A stretch of 64,000 nucleotides of DNA, from the NCBI GenBank assembly GCA_963765625.1, contig CAVXXD010000012.1, forward strand, positions 62,001 to 126,000. The letters are read 5' to 3'. Below are positions 49,040 through 58,076 of this stretch, piece by piece (positions within the stretch are counted from its first letter, which is position 1; the number at the start of each line of letters is the position of its first letter). The position numbers were made by a program, and so were the translations under genes. The stretch is from CAVXXD01 sp963765625 (GTDB taxonomy: Bacteria; Actinomycetota; Geothermincolia; Geothermincolales; Geothermincolaceae). The notes below the pieces were generated by a model. That model did no database searches. It was not told the origin of the DNA and saw only the letters and a program-made list of their open reading frames with translations.

Positions 49040-49759
49040 TTGGGCAGGATCATCCTGGCATGCCGGACGCTGATCGAGGAGATCACCCGGGCGGTGGAGG
49101 AGACCGGCGTGGACTACCCCATCAAATGGGTGGAGTCGGGCTTGCATCTCTACCCGGACAAACTGGGTTCGGCTCTGCAGCGCGAGGTCGACAGCCTGGA
49201 CAACGTCGACACGGTCATCGTCGGCTACGGGCTGTGCGGCAACGCCCTGCTGGGACTGAAAGCGTCCGGTGCCAGGCTGGTCATCCCCCGGGTGGACGAC
49301 TGCATCTCCCTGCTCCTGGGCTCCTACCGGAAGCGGATCGATCTGGCCCGGGAGATGGGGACCTACTTCCTCACCCGTGGCTGGCTCCAGAACGAGAGCA
49401 ACATCATCTTAGACTACGACCGCTGCATGGAGCGCTACGGCGAGGCGAGGACGAAGAAGGTCTTCAAAACCATACTCACCCATTACCGCCGGCTTGCCCT
49501 GATCGACACGGGAACCTATGATCTTGATGACGACTATATCAAGCGTGCCTGCGAGATCATGGAGCGACTGGGATTGGAGACCGCGGTGGTTCAAGGTTCT
49601 CTCGATTACATCAAGCGGCTGCTGACCGGCCCCTGGGAAGATGACTTCGTCATCGTGGAGCCGGGCGGCACCCTCTCCTTCGAGGACTTCATGCTCGACG
49701 TCAGCGAGTCCCTCTCCAACTTTTCCCTCACCGGCTTCGCCAAAGGGGATACGCAGTGA
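49040..49759 (+). CDS. DUF1638 protein of the methyltransferase operon
   Basis: 239 residues. I chose the TTG behind GGGAGG because the preceding gene ends at 49025 and the family N-terminus (GRIILACRTLIEEI) starts there. Typical features are VIVGYGLCGNALLGL, VIPRVDDCISLLLGS and GTYFLTRGW. DUF1638 proteins recur beside corrinoid methyltransferases in anaerobes; their biochemical role is not established to my knowledge. Conserved Cys/Asp residues in LACRTL, GLCGN and RVDDCI could bind metal or corrinoid. Its last codons overlap the GTPase start (ATGA). Confidence 0.85.
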   Translation: MGRIILACRTLIEEITRAVEETGVDYPIKWVESGLHLYPDKLGSALQREVDSLDNVDTVIVGYGLCGNALLGLKASGARLVIPRVDDCISLLLGSYRKRIDLAREMGTYFLTRGWLQNESNIILDYDRCMERYGEARTKKVFKTILTHYRRLALIDTGTYDLDDDYIKRACEIMERLGLETAVVQGSLDYIKRLLTGPWEDDFVIVEPGGTLSFEDFMLDVSESLSNFSLTGFAKGDTQ

Positions 49760-50361
49760 GGGTGGTCCTGATCGCCGGCTTCCTGGGCTCCGGCAAGACC
49801 ACGGTCATCCGGGAACTGGCCCGCTTCCTGGTGGAGCGGAAGGGTTGCCGGGTGGTCATCCTGGAAAACGAAGTGGGAGAGATCGGCATCGACGACCTCT
49901 TCCTGGAAAGAGAGGGTTTCCAGGTGAGGGGGATCTTCGGCGGGTGCATCTGCTGCCAGCTGACCGGCGAAGTGACCAAGGCCGTGAACAGCATCGGCAA
50001 GGAGTTCTCGCCCGACTTCATAATAATAGAAGCCACCGGCGTGGCCCGGCCGGGCGCTATACTCAAGGTGATGAAAGCGTACGGCGAAGGGATCGACGGT
50101 TTAGCCGTGGTCGACCTGGTCGACGCCGAACGGTGGGAGGAGCTGTGCGAAATAACCCCGGAGCTGGTTCTCGGGCAGATCAGGGAAGCGGACATGGTGC
50201 TGGTTAACAAGGTGGACGGGCAGGAAGAGAGCATGGTGCGGGAGATACTCGAGCGGGTGGACGAGCTCAACCCCGGGGCGGCTGTCCATGCCCTTTCGGC
50301 CCTGGAGGGGTTGGAAGAAGGCATGCTCGAAGAGATGGTTTCTTTAAAGGAGGGTTTCTGA
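49756..50361 (+). CDS. CobW/HypB-type P-loop GTPase
   Basis: 201 residues. The P-loop is GFLGSGKTT, the switch region has ILENEVGEIGIDD, the metal-binding motif is GGCICCQL (C-x-C-C), and IIEATGVARP and VNKVDG complete the GTPase core. The C-terminal CobW_C domain is absent, so this is a minimal G3E metallochaperone. Such GTPases insert or deliver metals or cofactors. In this operon, overlapping DUF1638 and the 124-residue protein, it may load zinc or help install the corrinoid (inference). Confidence 0.9.
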   Translation: MRVVLIAGFLGSGKTTVIRELARFLVERKGCRVVILENEVGEIGIDDLFLEREGFQVRGIFGGCICCQLTGEVTKAVNSIGKEFSPDFIIIEATGVARPGAILKVMKAYGEGIDGLAVVDLVDAERWEELCEITPELVLGQIREADMVLVNKVDGQEESMVREILERVDELNPGAAVHALSALEGLEEGMLEEMVSLKEGF

Positions 50362-50735
50362 TGGAGCAGCAGGCGGCATCGAGGATGCTGGCCATCGAGG
50401 CGCCGGAGGGGCTCACGTCCCACAGGTTGGCCCAGGAGATCCTGGAGCTGGTGGAGGACGTGGCGGAGCAGGTATCGGATCACAACATCGTCCCGGGCCA
50501 CATCAAGGCCATGGTGGAAGAAGACGGGGAGTTCGCCGTGTTCAACTGCACCGTCGCCACCAGGACCCGGACCGGGTTCTCCGGGGGCTGGGAGGAATAC
50601 TCCCCGCGCCGGCCGGTGCTGCGCATCAGCGCCATCATGGTCGGCCTGCCCGAGGGGGTGGCCGAGAAGGCCCTGGACGAAGCCATCTCCGATTCCGTCC
50701 TGAATTTTGAAAGAATGGAAAGCGGGTCATCGTAA
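50361..50735 (+). CDS. Conserved-looking 124-residue protein of the methyltransferase operon, unknown
   Basis: The start ATG overlaps the GTPase stop by one base (TGATG). The protein is acidic and soluble, with a predicted N-terminal helix (LTSHRLAQEILELVEDVAEQV), a beta-rich middle (HIKAMVEEDGEFAVFNCTVA, then R-T-R-T-G-F-S-G-G-W) and a C-terminal helix. I do not recognise it. Its tight position between the CobW-type GTPase and MeTr genes suggests it works with them, perhaps as the GTPase client adaptor. Confidence 0.75.
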   Translation: MEQQAASRMLAIEAPEGLTSHRLAQEILELVEDVAEQVSDHNIVPGHIKAMVEEDGEFAVFNCTVATRTRTGFSGGWEEYSPRRPVLRISAIMVGLPEGVAEKALDEAISDSVLNFERMESGSS

Positions 50736-50745
50736 GGAGGTCGTG

Positions 50746-51561
50746 ATGTTCGAACCGGACGGTAAAACGGTGGTCATCGGCGAAAGGATCAACCCCACCG
50801 GCCGTGCCCGGCTGGCCGACGAACTGCGGGCGGGAAAGCTGGACAAGGCTCTGGAGGACGCCGCCGCGCAGGCCGCCGCCGGCGCGGACTACATCGACGT
50901 CAACGTGGGCGCCCCGGGGGTGGACGAAGTGGAGATGCTGCCGCGCGTGGTCAAAGCGGTGGCGGAAGCGACGGGCCTGCCCGTCTGTGTCGATTCCGCC
51001 GACCCGGCCGCCCTGGCCGCCGCGCTTAAAGTCTACGGGGTTCCCGAAACCCTGGTGAATTCAACCACCGCGGACGACGAGAGTATGGACGCCGTCCTGC
51101 CCCTGGTGGGGGAGATCGGCTGTTACGTCATCGCCCTGACCAAGGACAGGAGCGGGATACCGGTTACCGCCGAGGAGCGCCTGGCCATGGCGGGGCGTAT
51201 TCTCGAGCGGGCTTCTTCTTACGGTATCCCGCCGGAGAAGGTACTGGTGGACTGCCTGACCATACCGGCTTCCACCGAGGCGGGCGCGGCCGCCGTCACT
51301 CTGCGCTCCATCGCGCTTATCCGGGAGAAGCTGGGGTGCCCTATCGCCCTGGGCGCTTCCAACATCAGCTTCGGCATGCCCGAGCGGCCGGTGATAAACG
51401 GGGCCTTTCTCTCCCTGGCTATAAACGCCGGGCTTTCCGCGGCCATCGTCAATCCCCTGGAGCCCGGGCTGGTACTGACCATCCGTGCCGCCGACTTTCT
51501 TTTAGGAAAAGACCGTATGGGCCGGGCCTACCTCAAGCACTACCGTTCCCACAAGGACTGA
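50746..51561 (+). CDS. Methyltetrahydrofolate:corrinoid methyltransferase (MtrH/MeTr family)
   Basis: 271 residues. The ATG is preceded by TAAGGAGGT; an upstream frame start is ignored. The pterin-binding TIM barrel shows VVIGERINPTGR, GADYIDVNVGAPGVDEV, PVCVDSADPAALAAAL, LVNSTT and GASNISFGMPER, all family hallmarks including the Asn/Asp residues that bind the pterin. Methyltransferase II enzymes of this type move the methyl group from the corrinoid protein to tetrahydrofolate, feeding the Wood-Ljungdahl methyl branch, or run in reverse. Confidence 0.92.
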   Translation: MFEPDGKTVVIGERINPTGRARLADELRAGKLDKALEDAAAQAAAGADYIDVNVGAPGVDEVEMLPRVVKAVAEATGLPVCVDSADPAALAAALKVYGVPETLVNSTTADDESMDAVLPLVGEIGCYVIALTKDRSGIPVTAEERLAMAGRILERASSYGIPPEKVLVDCLTIPASTEAGAAAVTLRSIALIREKLGCPIALGASNISFGMPERPVINGAFLSLAINAGLSAAIVNPLEPGLVLTIRAADFLLGKDRMGRAYLKHYRSHKD

Positions 51562-51584
51562 GGAAGGCTGAAGAAAGGACCGTC

Positions 51585-53441
51585 GTGAGCTATCGAGTCT
51601 CACTGAAACCGCTGGGGGTGGAGATTATCTGCGCCCCCGGTGCCGTGCTGCTGGATGCCCTGCGTGATGCCGGCGTCGGCATGGAGAGCGTCTGCGGAGG
51701 CCTGGGCACCTGCGGCAGGTGCCGGGTGCAGGTGCTGGCGGGTGAGGTGAGCGAGCCCACTCCGGCCGAGCTGGAACGCCTCTCGCCGTACATGCTGGAA
51801 AAGGGCATGCGGCTGGCCTGCCAGGCCCGCCCGGCGAGCGATCTCACCCTCTACGTGCCGGCCTCCTCCCTCACCGCGCAGCAGCGGCTGCAGACCGAGT
51901 GCGCCTTGCGGGTGGAGGAGGTGGAGCCGGCGGTGCGTTCTTACGACATCGAGGTGGAGATGCCTACCCTTCCGGGGGACCCTGGCTCGGACCTCTTCCG
52001 GGTAGAAGAAGCGCTGCGTTCCAGCGGAGCGCGCGGGGAGAGCGATGCTTTCCAGGCCGACATCGCCGCGCTGCGGGAGATGCCCGGCGTGCTCCGTGCC
52101 GCGGGCGGCCGGGTGCGCGCCGTGGTGCGCGAGGGCGAGCTGTTGGGGGTGGCCTCCCGGCAGCGCTCACCTCTGGGCCTGGCGGTGGACCTGGGGAGCA
52201 CCAAGGTGGCCTGCTTCTTATATGATCTCGGAGACGGCAATCTCCTGGCCCGGCGCGGCTCTCTCAACCCCCAGATACCTTACGGGGGAGACATCGTCAC
52301 CCGTATCCAGCAGGCCGGGGAAGGGCATGCTTCCCGGCTGAGCCGGCTGGTGGTGGAGGAACTCAACGCGGCGGCCGCGGGCATGCTGGCCGAGGCGGGG
52401 CGCGAGCGGGAGGACGTTTACGAGATGGTCCTGGTGGGCAACACCGCCATGCACCACCTCTTCCTCTCCCTGCCGGTGGAGCAGCTGGGACGGAGTCCTT
52501 ATCTTCCCGCCACCGACCTGCCCCTGGAGGTGAAGGCGCGCGACCTGGGTCTGGAATTAAACCCCGCCGCGGTGGCCTTCTTTCCACCGCCCATCGCCGG
52601 TTTCGTCGGCTCGGACCACCTGGCCGCGGTGACCGCCGCCCGCCTCTGGGAGAGGCCCGGCCCGTGCTTGCTTCTGGACATCGGGACCAACACCGAGGTA
52701 GCCCTGCTGGCAGGCGGGACTATCCGCTGCTGCTCCTGCGCCTCCGGCCCGGCCTTTGAGGGCGGTGGGCTCTGCCAGGGCATGCGGGCGGGAGACGGGG
52801 CCATCGAGGAAGTCGTTATGGACCCGGTCTCCGGCGAGGTGGAGCTCTCGGTCATCGGGGACGCTGCCCCCGCCGGCATCTGCGGCTCCGGCATCCTTTC
52901 CGCCCTGGCCGCACTGGCCGCGGCGGGGATCATCGACGCCGGGGGCAGGCTCTGGGATGACCGCCCGGGGGTGTCCGTCAGGGGCGGCGAGACGGTCTTT
53001 TACCTCTACGGGCCGGAAGAAGGGGAAACCGGGGGAGTGGCCGTCACGCAGGGAGACATACGCGAGATCCAGAAGGCCAAGGGGGCTATCCGCGCCGGGG
53101 TGGACGCCCTCCTGCTGGAAGCCGGGGTCGACTACCGCGAGCTTACGGAGATAGTGCTGGCCGGGGCCTTCGGCACCTACATCGACCCGGCTGACGCCCT
53201 GGCCATCGCGCTGCTGCCCCCCGTCCCCATCGACATCGTCAACCAGGTGGGCAACGCCGCCGGCGCTGGTGCCTGCTCCATGCTGCTCTCCCGACGCGCG
53301 CGGGTCGAAGCCGTGGAGACGGCCGGACGCCTGGAGTACCTGGAGCTCTCCGCCTACCCGCGGCTGAGCTACCTTTTCGCCGCCGGCATGTACCTCTCGG
53401 AAGAAGCGGTGCGGGACGCCAAGCGCCGCTTCAAACTCTAG
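51585..53441 (+). CDS. RACo-type reductive activator of corrinoid proteins
   Basis: 618 residues from a GTG start behind GAAAGGA. The N-terminal 2Fe-2S domain carries VCGGLGTCGRCRVQV (C-x5-C-x2-C) and LACQARP. A linker leads to the DUF4445/ASKHA ATPase part with GLAVDLGSTKVACFLYDL, MVLVGNTAMHHLFL, LLLDIGTNTEVAL, ASGPAFEGGG and VLAGAFGTYIDP. RACo proteins use ATP to reduce inactive cob(II)alamin in corrinoid proteins back to cob(I)alamin. As the last gene of the operon it supplies the repair activity for the 47.3 kb corrinoid protein. Confidence 0.95.
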   Translation: MSYRVSLKPLGVEIICAPGAVLLDALRDAGVGMESVCGGLGTCGRCRVQVLAGEVSEPTPAELERLSPYMLEKGMRLACQARPASDLTLYVPASSLTAQQRLQTECALRVEEVEPAVRSYDIEVEMPTLPGDPGSDLFRVEEALRSSGARGESDAFQADIAALREMPGVLRAAGGRVRAVVREGELLGVASRQRSPLGLAVDLGSTKVACFLYDLGDGNLLARRGSLNPQIPYGGDIVTRIQQAGEGHASRLSRLVVEELNAAAAGMLAEAGREREDVYEMVLVGNTAMHHLFLSLPVEQLGRSPYLPATDLPLEVKARDLGLELNPAAVAFFPPPIAGFVGSDHLAAVTAARLWERPGPCLLLDIGTNTEVALLAGGTIRCCSCASGPAFEGGGLCQGMRAGDGAIEEVVMDPVSGEVELSVIGDAAPAGICGSGILSALAALAAAGIIDAGGRLWDDRPGVSVRGGETVFYLYGPEEGETGGVAVTQGDIREIQKAKGAIRAGVDALLLEAGVDYRELTEIVLAGAFGTYIDPADALAIALLPPVPIDIVNQVGNAAGAGACSMLLSRRARVEAVETAGRLEYLELSAYPRLSYLFAAGMYLSEEAVRDAKRRFKL

Positions 53442-53454
53442 CCGGAAACTAAAA

Positions 53455-53478
53455 AAGGCTCCTGACCCCAATTTTCGT
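53455..53478. repeat. Fragment of the GGGGTCAGACCCC-type repeat
   Basis: CTCCTGACCCCAATTTTCG just after the RACo-type gene matches the right half of the REP-like arms at 6.8 and 62.9 kb. Confidence 0.45.
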
Positions 53479-53612
53479 TCGGCCGGCGAATTCCCGGAAC
53501 GCCTGGCCGCCGGGGGGAGTCCGCTTCTTTTCGGGCGATGAGAGGAAAGAGCCGTTAATGGTGTAGAATATCTACAGGGTAAGGAAGAGGGGAGGAGCGC
53601 GGGGAGGCTTCA

Positions 53613-55808
53613 TTGCAGCAAACCGAACTCGACAAGGCGGTAAAACATGTTTCCATGCGCGGCTTTGCCGTCCCCGTGCCGATCTTCATCTTTCTGCTCT
53701 CCTTTTGCGCCCTGGTGATACTCCGCTTCCAGAAGAGCACCCTCCTCAGCTTCGTAATACTGATAGCCATCGGTGGGGCCGTCCTGGTGATCCCGGCCAC
53801 CGTCATCTACATCGCCCTCATCCGCCGCCTCCGCGACATGCTGACGAGGCTGCCGGAACCGGGCGGGGACTCCGGGGACCCCGGGGACTCCAGGGACTCC
53901 AGGGACTCCAGGGACCCCGAGGGCTTCAACAGCGAGATCCTTTTCGTGGAATATTACCCCATCGCCATGGCCATGGGCTTCCTGTTGTGCGGCCTCGTCT
54001 CCATCTTCGCGGTGGGGCTGATACCGTTCTATTACTTCATGGACATCAACGGCTGGCTCTGCCTGCTCTACGTTCTGTGGGGGGTGGTCGCCACCCTCAC
54101 CTGCGCCTTTATCGAGTATTACGTCCTCTATTTCGCCATCAAGCCCATGCGCATCTATCTCTACGAAAGAGTCGACTTCAGGAAAAAGCAGACGGGCCTG
54201 AAGATGTGGCAGCGCATTATGGCCCTGGGGATACTCCTCTCTCTCATCCCCCTGGTGCTGGGCTGGGTGGCCGCTACCTCGATCACCCTCTTCGACGCCA
54301 GGGACAGCACCATCGGCCGGGCGGAGGAGAACGCCGCCTACCTCGGTTCGCTCCTGGAAGAAGATGTGGCGGCGGGAGACGTCGAGATTCCGGAGGACCT
54401 GGCGGAGGAGACCGCGCTGACCGGGACGGAGACGCTGCTGCTGGTGGACGGCGCGGGGGAAGTCGTCTACCGCTTGGACCTGGGTGGCGGGGTCGACCCG
54501 GACCAGGCCCCGGACCTGCTGGATGACGTGTTGGAAAATGGCGAGGGGGCCGCCAACGACAGCATCGATGTCATCGCCGCCCCGGCGCCGGTGGGAGACA
54601 CCGGCTACACCCTGGTGGTGATGCTGCCCCTGGGGCCGTTCCTGGGAAGCATCCCCGTAACCTTCATCCTCTTCTTTGCCATAGGACTGATGCTGTTCGC
54701 CCTGGCCTCGACGCTGACCTGGCTGAGCGCCCGGAACATCTCCCAGCCCCTGAACGAACTGGAGGAAGCGGCGGCGGAAGTGGCCGAGGGGGACCTCACG
54801 GTGAAGGTGGTCGTCTCCTCTTCCGACGAGACGGGGAAAGTGGCGCGCAACTTTTTAAAGATGGTGAAAAGCCTCCACGACATCAGCACGGAATCCCGGG
54901 CCGCCGCGGAGAGGACCAGCGAGGGGGCGACGGAGGTCTCGACCACCACGGAAGACGTACAGGCATCGGTGGCCCAGCTCAGCACCATCATCCAGCAAGT
55001 GGCCCAGAACGCCGAGACCGAGGTGAACATGGCCAACAACATCTACAAGCTGACCGGAGAGGTGATACAGGCCCTGGAGACTTCCTCGGGCCTCGCCGAC
55101 CAGGGCGTCAAAGCCAGCCGCACCTCCTCCGAACTGGCCGAGTTCGGGAGGCTGGACGCCCTGGCCGCGGTGGAGAAGATGAGCTCGGTCAAGGAGAGCA
55201 TCGGAGAGACCGCGGACATCATCGGCACGCTCGACGGGCAGATCTCCGAGATCGGAGTGATCATAGAGGTGATCAACAACATCGCCGACCAGACCAACCT
55301 TCTCGCCCTCAACGCCGCCATCGAGGCGGCACGCGCCCACGAGCACGGCCGGGGGTTCGCGGTGGTGGCGGGCGAGGTGAAGAAACTTGCCGAGGGATCG
55401 GCCCGTTCTGCTTCGCGCATCGCCGGGTTGGTGCGGGAGATCCAGAAGAACACGTCCTTGGCCGTGCAGGCTACCAGGAGGGGCACCGAGGAAGTTGACT
55501 TCGGGGCGGAGGCGGTCCACGTGGCCGGCGAATCCCTGGACAAGATTTTCGAGTTCGTCAAGCGGGCCGAGGAACTTTCGAACACCGTGGCCGAAACCAT
55601 CCGGGAACACCTGGAGATGGTGACCCATACCATGGACTCGATGGAGGACATCCGCGGCATCGCCGAGCAGAACGCCGCCTCGACCCAGGAGATCTCTGCC
55701 GCGGCCGAGGAGCAGGCGGCTTCCATGCAGGAGCTGACCGCCACCAGCCAGGAACTGGCCGTGCTGGCCGAACGCCTCAAGGGAATGGCGGAGCGCTACC
55801 GGCTCTAG
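53613..55808 (+). CDS. Methyl-accepting chemotaxis protein 1
   Basis: 731 residues from a TTG behind GGGGAGG. About six N-terminal transmembrane helices lie within residues 15-230, with an Asp/Ser/Gly-rich linker at about 85-105. A short extracytoplasmic domain (about 230-345) and another helix precede a HAMP region (NELEEAAAEVAEGDLTVKV). The cytoplasmic signalling hairpin has the near-canonical tip NNIADQTNLLALNAAIEAAR and GRGFAVVAGEVKKLAE. It would couple a membrane-sensed signal to CheA/CheW. It is the first of three tandem homologues; no other che genes are in the window. No C-terminal CheR-binding pentapeptide is seen. Confidence 0.92.
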   Translation: MQQTELDKAVKHVSMRGFAVPVPIFIFLLSFCALVILRFQKSTLLSFVILIAIGGAVLVIPATVIYIALIRRLRDMLTRLPEPGGDSGDPGDSRDSRDSRDPEGFNSEILFVEYYPIAMAMGFLLCGLVSIFAVGLIPFYYFMDINGWLCLLYVLWGVVATLTCAFIEYYVLYFAIKPMRIYLYERVDFRKKQTGLKMWQRIMALGILLSLIPLVLGWVAATSITLFDARDSTIGRAEENAAYLGSLLEEDVAAGDVEIPEDLAEETALTGTETLLLVDGAGEVVYRLDLGGGVDPDQAPDLLDDVLENGEGAANDSIDVIAAPAPVGDTGYTLVVMLPLGPFLGSIPVTFILFFAIGLMLFALASTLTWLSARNISQPLNELEEAAAEVAEGDLTVKVVVSSSDETGKVARNFLKMVKSLHDISTESRAAAERTSEGATEVSTTTEDVQASVAQLSTIIQQVAQNAETEVNMANNIYKLTGEVIQALETSSGLADQGVKASRTSSELAEFGRLDALAAVEKMSSVKESIGETADIIGTLDGQISEIGVIIEVINNIADQTNLLALNAAIEAARAHEHGRGFAVVAGEVKKLAEGSARSASRIAGLVREIQKNTSLAVQATRRGTEEVDFGAEAVHVAGESLDKIFEFVKRAEELSNTVAETIREHLEMVTHTMDSMEDIRGIAEQNAASTQEISAAAEEQAASMQELTATSQELAVLAERLKGMAERYRL
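53865..53918 (+). repeat. Six-copy 9-bp tandem repeat inside chemoreceptor 1
   Basis: Six consecutive 9-base units of the form RGGGACYCC encode the linker Gly/Arg-Asp-Ser/Pro. Unit gain or loss keeps the frame and changes linker length by three residues. Confidence 0.9.
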
Positions 55809-55822
55809 ACAGGGGGTTGATG

Positions 55823-57976
55823 ATGAAGAGCGAAGATTTGAACAGAATATTGCTCAGGGTGATCTTCATAGGGTTCTTCGCCACCCTGCCTCTTTTCACC
55901 CTCACCCTCGTACTCATGATCACGGTCTTCTTCCATTTCGACGCCCGCATGTTCGGATGGTTCTGGGTCACCATGGCCGCGGGTGTGGGGATACTGGCTC
56001 CCATCGCCATCGTCGTCCTGCGCAGAAGGTCCAGGCTGTTAAAGAAGGTACTGGACCGGGCGCTGGACGACGATGCGTCGCATGCCGCCGTCGATCCGCG
56101 TGGTATGGCCATGATCGAGAACTACCCGGTTTACGTCGGCGTATTCGTCTTCATCGCCTTCAGCCTGGGCATGTGCATAGGCTCCTTCATCATCTACTTC
56201 TTCGCCGGATACAACGGCTGGCTCACCGTCCAGTATTTCCTGGGGGGCCTGGCTATCTGCCTGGTCTGCGCTTACCTGCAGGCTTACGTCAGTTACTTCA
56301 TCATCGATCCGCCCCGGCGCATGCTATACGACCGTTACGGCCTGCCCCACGAAGTGCGTGGCCTCAGCCTGCGAGGCCGCATGGGGGCCCTGGGCGCCAT
56401 GCTGATCATAGCCACCACCGCCCTTGGGGCGCTGACCGCCTCCACCCTCTCCACTTTCGAGATGCAGGACGACCTCAAGGAACGCGGCCAGCTCAACACC
56501 GAGGTCGTCGCCAACGAGACCGAGGACTATTTCGAGCAGGGCTTCTTTTTCTTGCCGGAAGAGACCGTTCGCGCCCAGGCGCTCACCGAGAACGAGGTAT
56601 GGCTGCTGCTGGACGGTGGCGGTAATGTCGTCGACGAGGTGCTCGTGGGCGGGGGCGTGGACCCGGAAGAGATATCCGCGCTGCTCGAGAAGCTGGAAGA
56701 AGAAGACGAAGCGGCCGTGCTCAACCAGCGCATGGATCTGGTGGCTGCCTCGAGCCCGGTGAGCATGACCACCCAGAGCGTAGTGGAGTTATTTCCCGTG
56801 AAGCCTTTCCAGGGGGTGCTGGGGGTGATTGCCGCGCTGTACGCCATACTGGCCGTCTGCTTCGCCCTGTTGGGAGGCTTGCTGACCAACCTCACATCCA
56901 GGAGCGTGGTCACGCCCCTGCGAGACCTGGAACGGGCGGCGGAGGAGGTCACCGGCGGAGACCTCACCGTCCAAGTGTCCATCGCTTCCGCCGACGAGGT
57001 AGGCCGGCTCGCCAGTTCCTTCCGCGCCATGGTCAAGGGGCTGCACGGCATCAGCACGGAGTCGATGAAGGTAGCCGAGGAGACCAGTGAGGGCGCCACC
57101 AACGTCTCCGCCACCACCGAGGAGTTCCACGCCACACTGGAACAGCTGACCGGGGTGATAGAAAACCTGGCCCATAACACCGCCAACGAATCCCAGATGG
57201 CCGACCGCGTCTACGCCCTCATCGGCGAGATCCACCAGGCCCTGGAGTCGTCTTCGGGCCAGGCGGACGAGGGAGCGGAGGTGAGCCGGACTTCTTCGGA
57301 GCTGGCCGAGGAGGGCAGAAGGGATGCCATGACCGCGGTGGAGCGCATGGGCTCGGTCCGCGAGAGCATAGGCGAGACGGCCGGCATCATCGGCACCCTG
57401 GACGAGCAGATATCGGAGATCGGGGTGATCGTGGAGGTGATCGACAACATCGCCGACCAGACCAACCTGCTGTCGCTTAACGCCGCCATCGAGGCGGCCC
57501 GGGCCCAGGAGCACGGCCGGGGCTTCTCCGTGGTCGCCGAAGAAGTGAAGAAGCTGGCCGAGGAGTCGGCCCGCTCCACCTCGCGCATAGCCATCCTGGT
57601 GCGGGAGATCCAGCGCAACACCTCAATGGCCGTTTCCGCCACCCAGAAAGGTGCCGAGGAAGTGGACTCCGGGGTCAAGGCGGTGCAAGTGGCCGGCGAC
57701 TCCCTGGACAAGATATACGAGTACGTCAAGCGGGCCGAGGAGCTCTCGCGGCTGGTGGCCGAGACCACCCGGGAGCACCTGGGCCTGATCGAGAAGGGCA
57801 TCGGGGCCATGGAGGACATCCGCGGCATCGCCGAGGAGAACGCCGCATCTTCCCAGCAGATCTCCGCCGCGGTGCAGGAGCAGACCGCCTCCATGCAGGA
57901 GCTGACCTCCACCAGCCAGCAGCTGGCCTCTCTGGCCGGGCACCTGAAGGACGTGGCCGCGGCCTACAAGCTTTAG
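55823..57976 (+). CDS. Methyl-accepting chemotaxis protein 2
   Basis: 717 residues, starting MKSEDLNRILLRV; ATG 55823 is best spaced from AGGGGG, with ATG 55820 as an alternative. It has N-terminal membrane helices (VIFIGFFATLPLFTLTLVLM and others), an extracytoplasmic domain rich in Glu, a further helix, HAMP (RDLERAAEEVTGGDLTVQV) and the signalling tip DNIADQTNLLSLNAAIEAAR. It is very similar to chemoreceptors 1 and 3 in the cytoplasmic half and closest to 3 in the membrane half. It starts 14 bases after chemoreceptor 1 ends. Confidence 0.92.
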   Translation: MKSEDLNRILLRVIFIGFFATLPLFTLTLVLMITVFFHFDARMFGWFWVTMAAGVGILAPIAIVVLRRRSRLLKKVLDRALDDDASHAAVDPRGMAMIENYPVYVGVFVFIAFSLGMCIGSFIIYFFAGYNGWLTVQYFLGGLAICLVCAYLQAYVSYFIIDPPRRMLYDRYGLPHEVRGLSLRGRMGALGAMLIIATTALGALTASTLSTFEMQDDLKERGQLNTEVVANETEDYFEQGFFFLPEETVRAQALTENEVWLLLDGGGNVVDEVLVGGGVDPEEISALLEKLEEEDEAAVLNQRMDLVAASSPVSMTTQSVVELFPVKPFQGVLGVIAALYAILAVCFALLGGLLTNLTSRSVVTPLRDLERAAEEVTGGDLTVQVSIASADEVGRLASSFRAMVKGLHGISTESMKVAEETSEGATNVSATTEEFHATLEQLTGVIENLAHNTANESQMADRVYALIGEIHQALESSSGQADEGAEVSRTSSELAEEGRRDAMTAVERMGSVRESIGETAGIIGTLDEQISEIGVIVEVIDNIADQTNLLSLNAAIEAARAQEHGRGFSVVAEEVKKLAEESARSTSRIAILVREIQRNTSMAVSATQKGAEEVDSGVKAVQVAGDSLDKIYEYVKRAEELSRLVAETTREHLGLIEKGIGAMEDIRGIAEENAASSQQISAAVQEQTASMQELTSTSQQLASLAGHLKDVAAAYKL

Positions 57977-58076
57977 AATCATCGCATTCAGGGAAAGATA
58001 ATAAAGGAAAGCGAACACGCGGGTAATATCCTTATATAGGGATACAGCCGGGCAAACGACTTGGTGAGGTGAAGGG

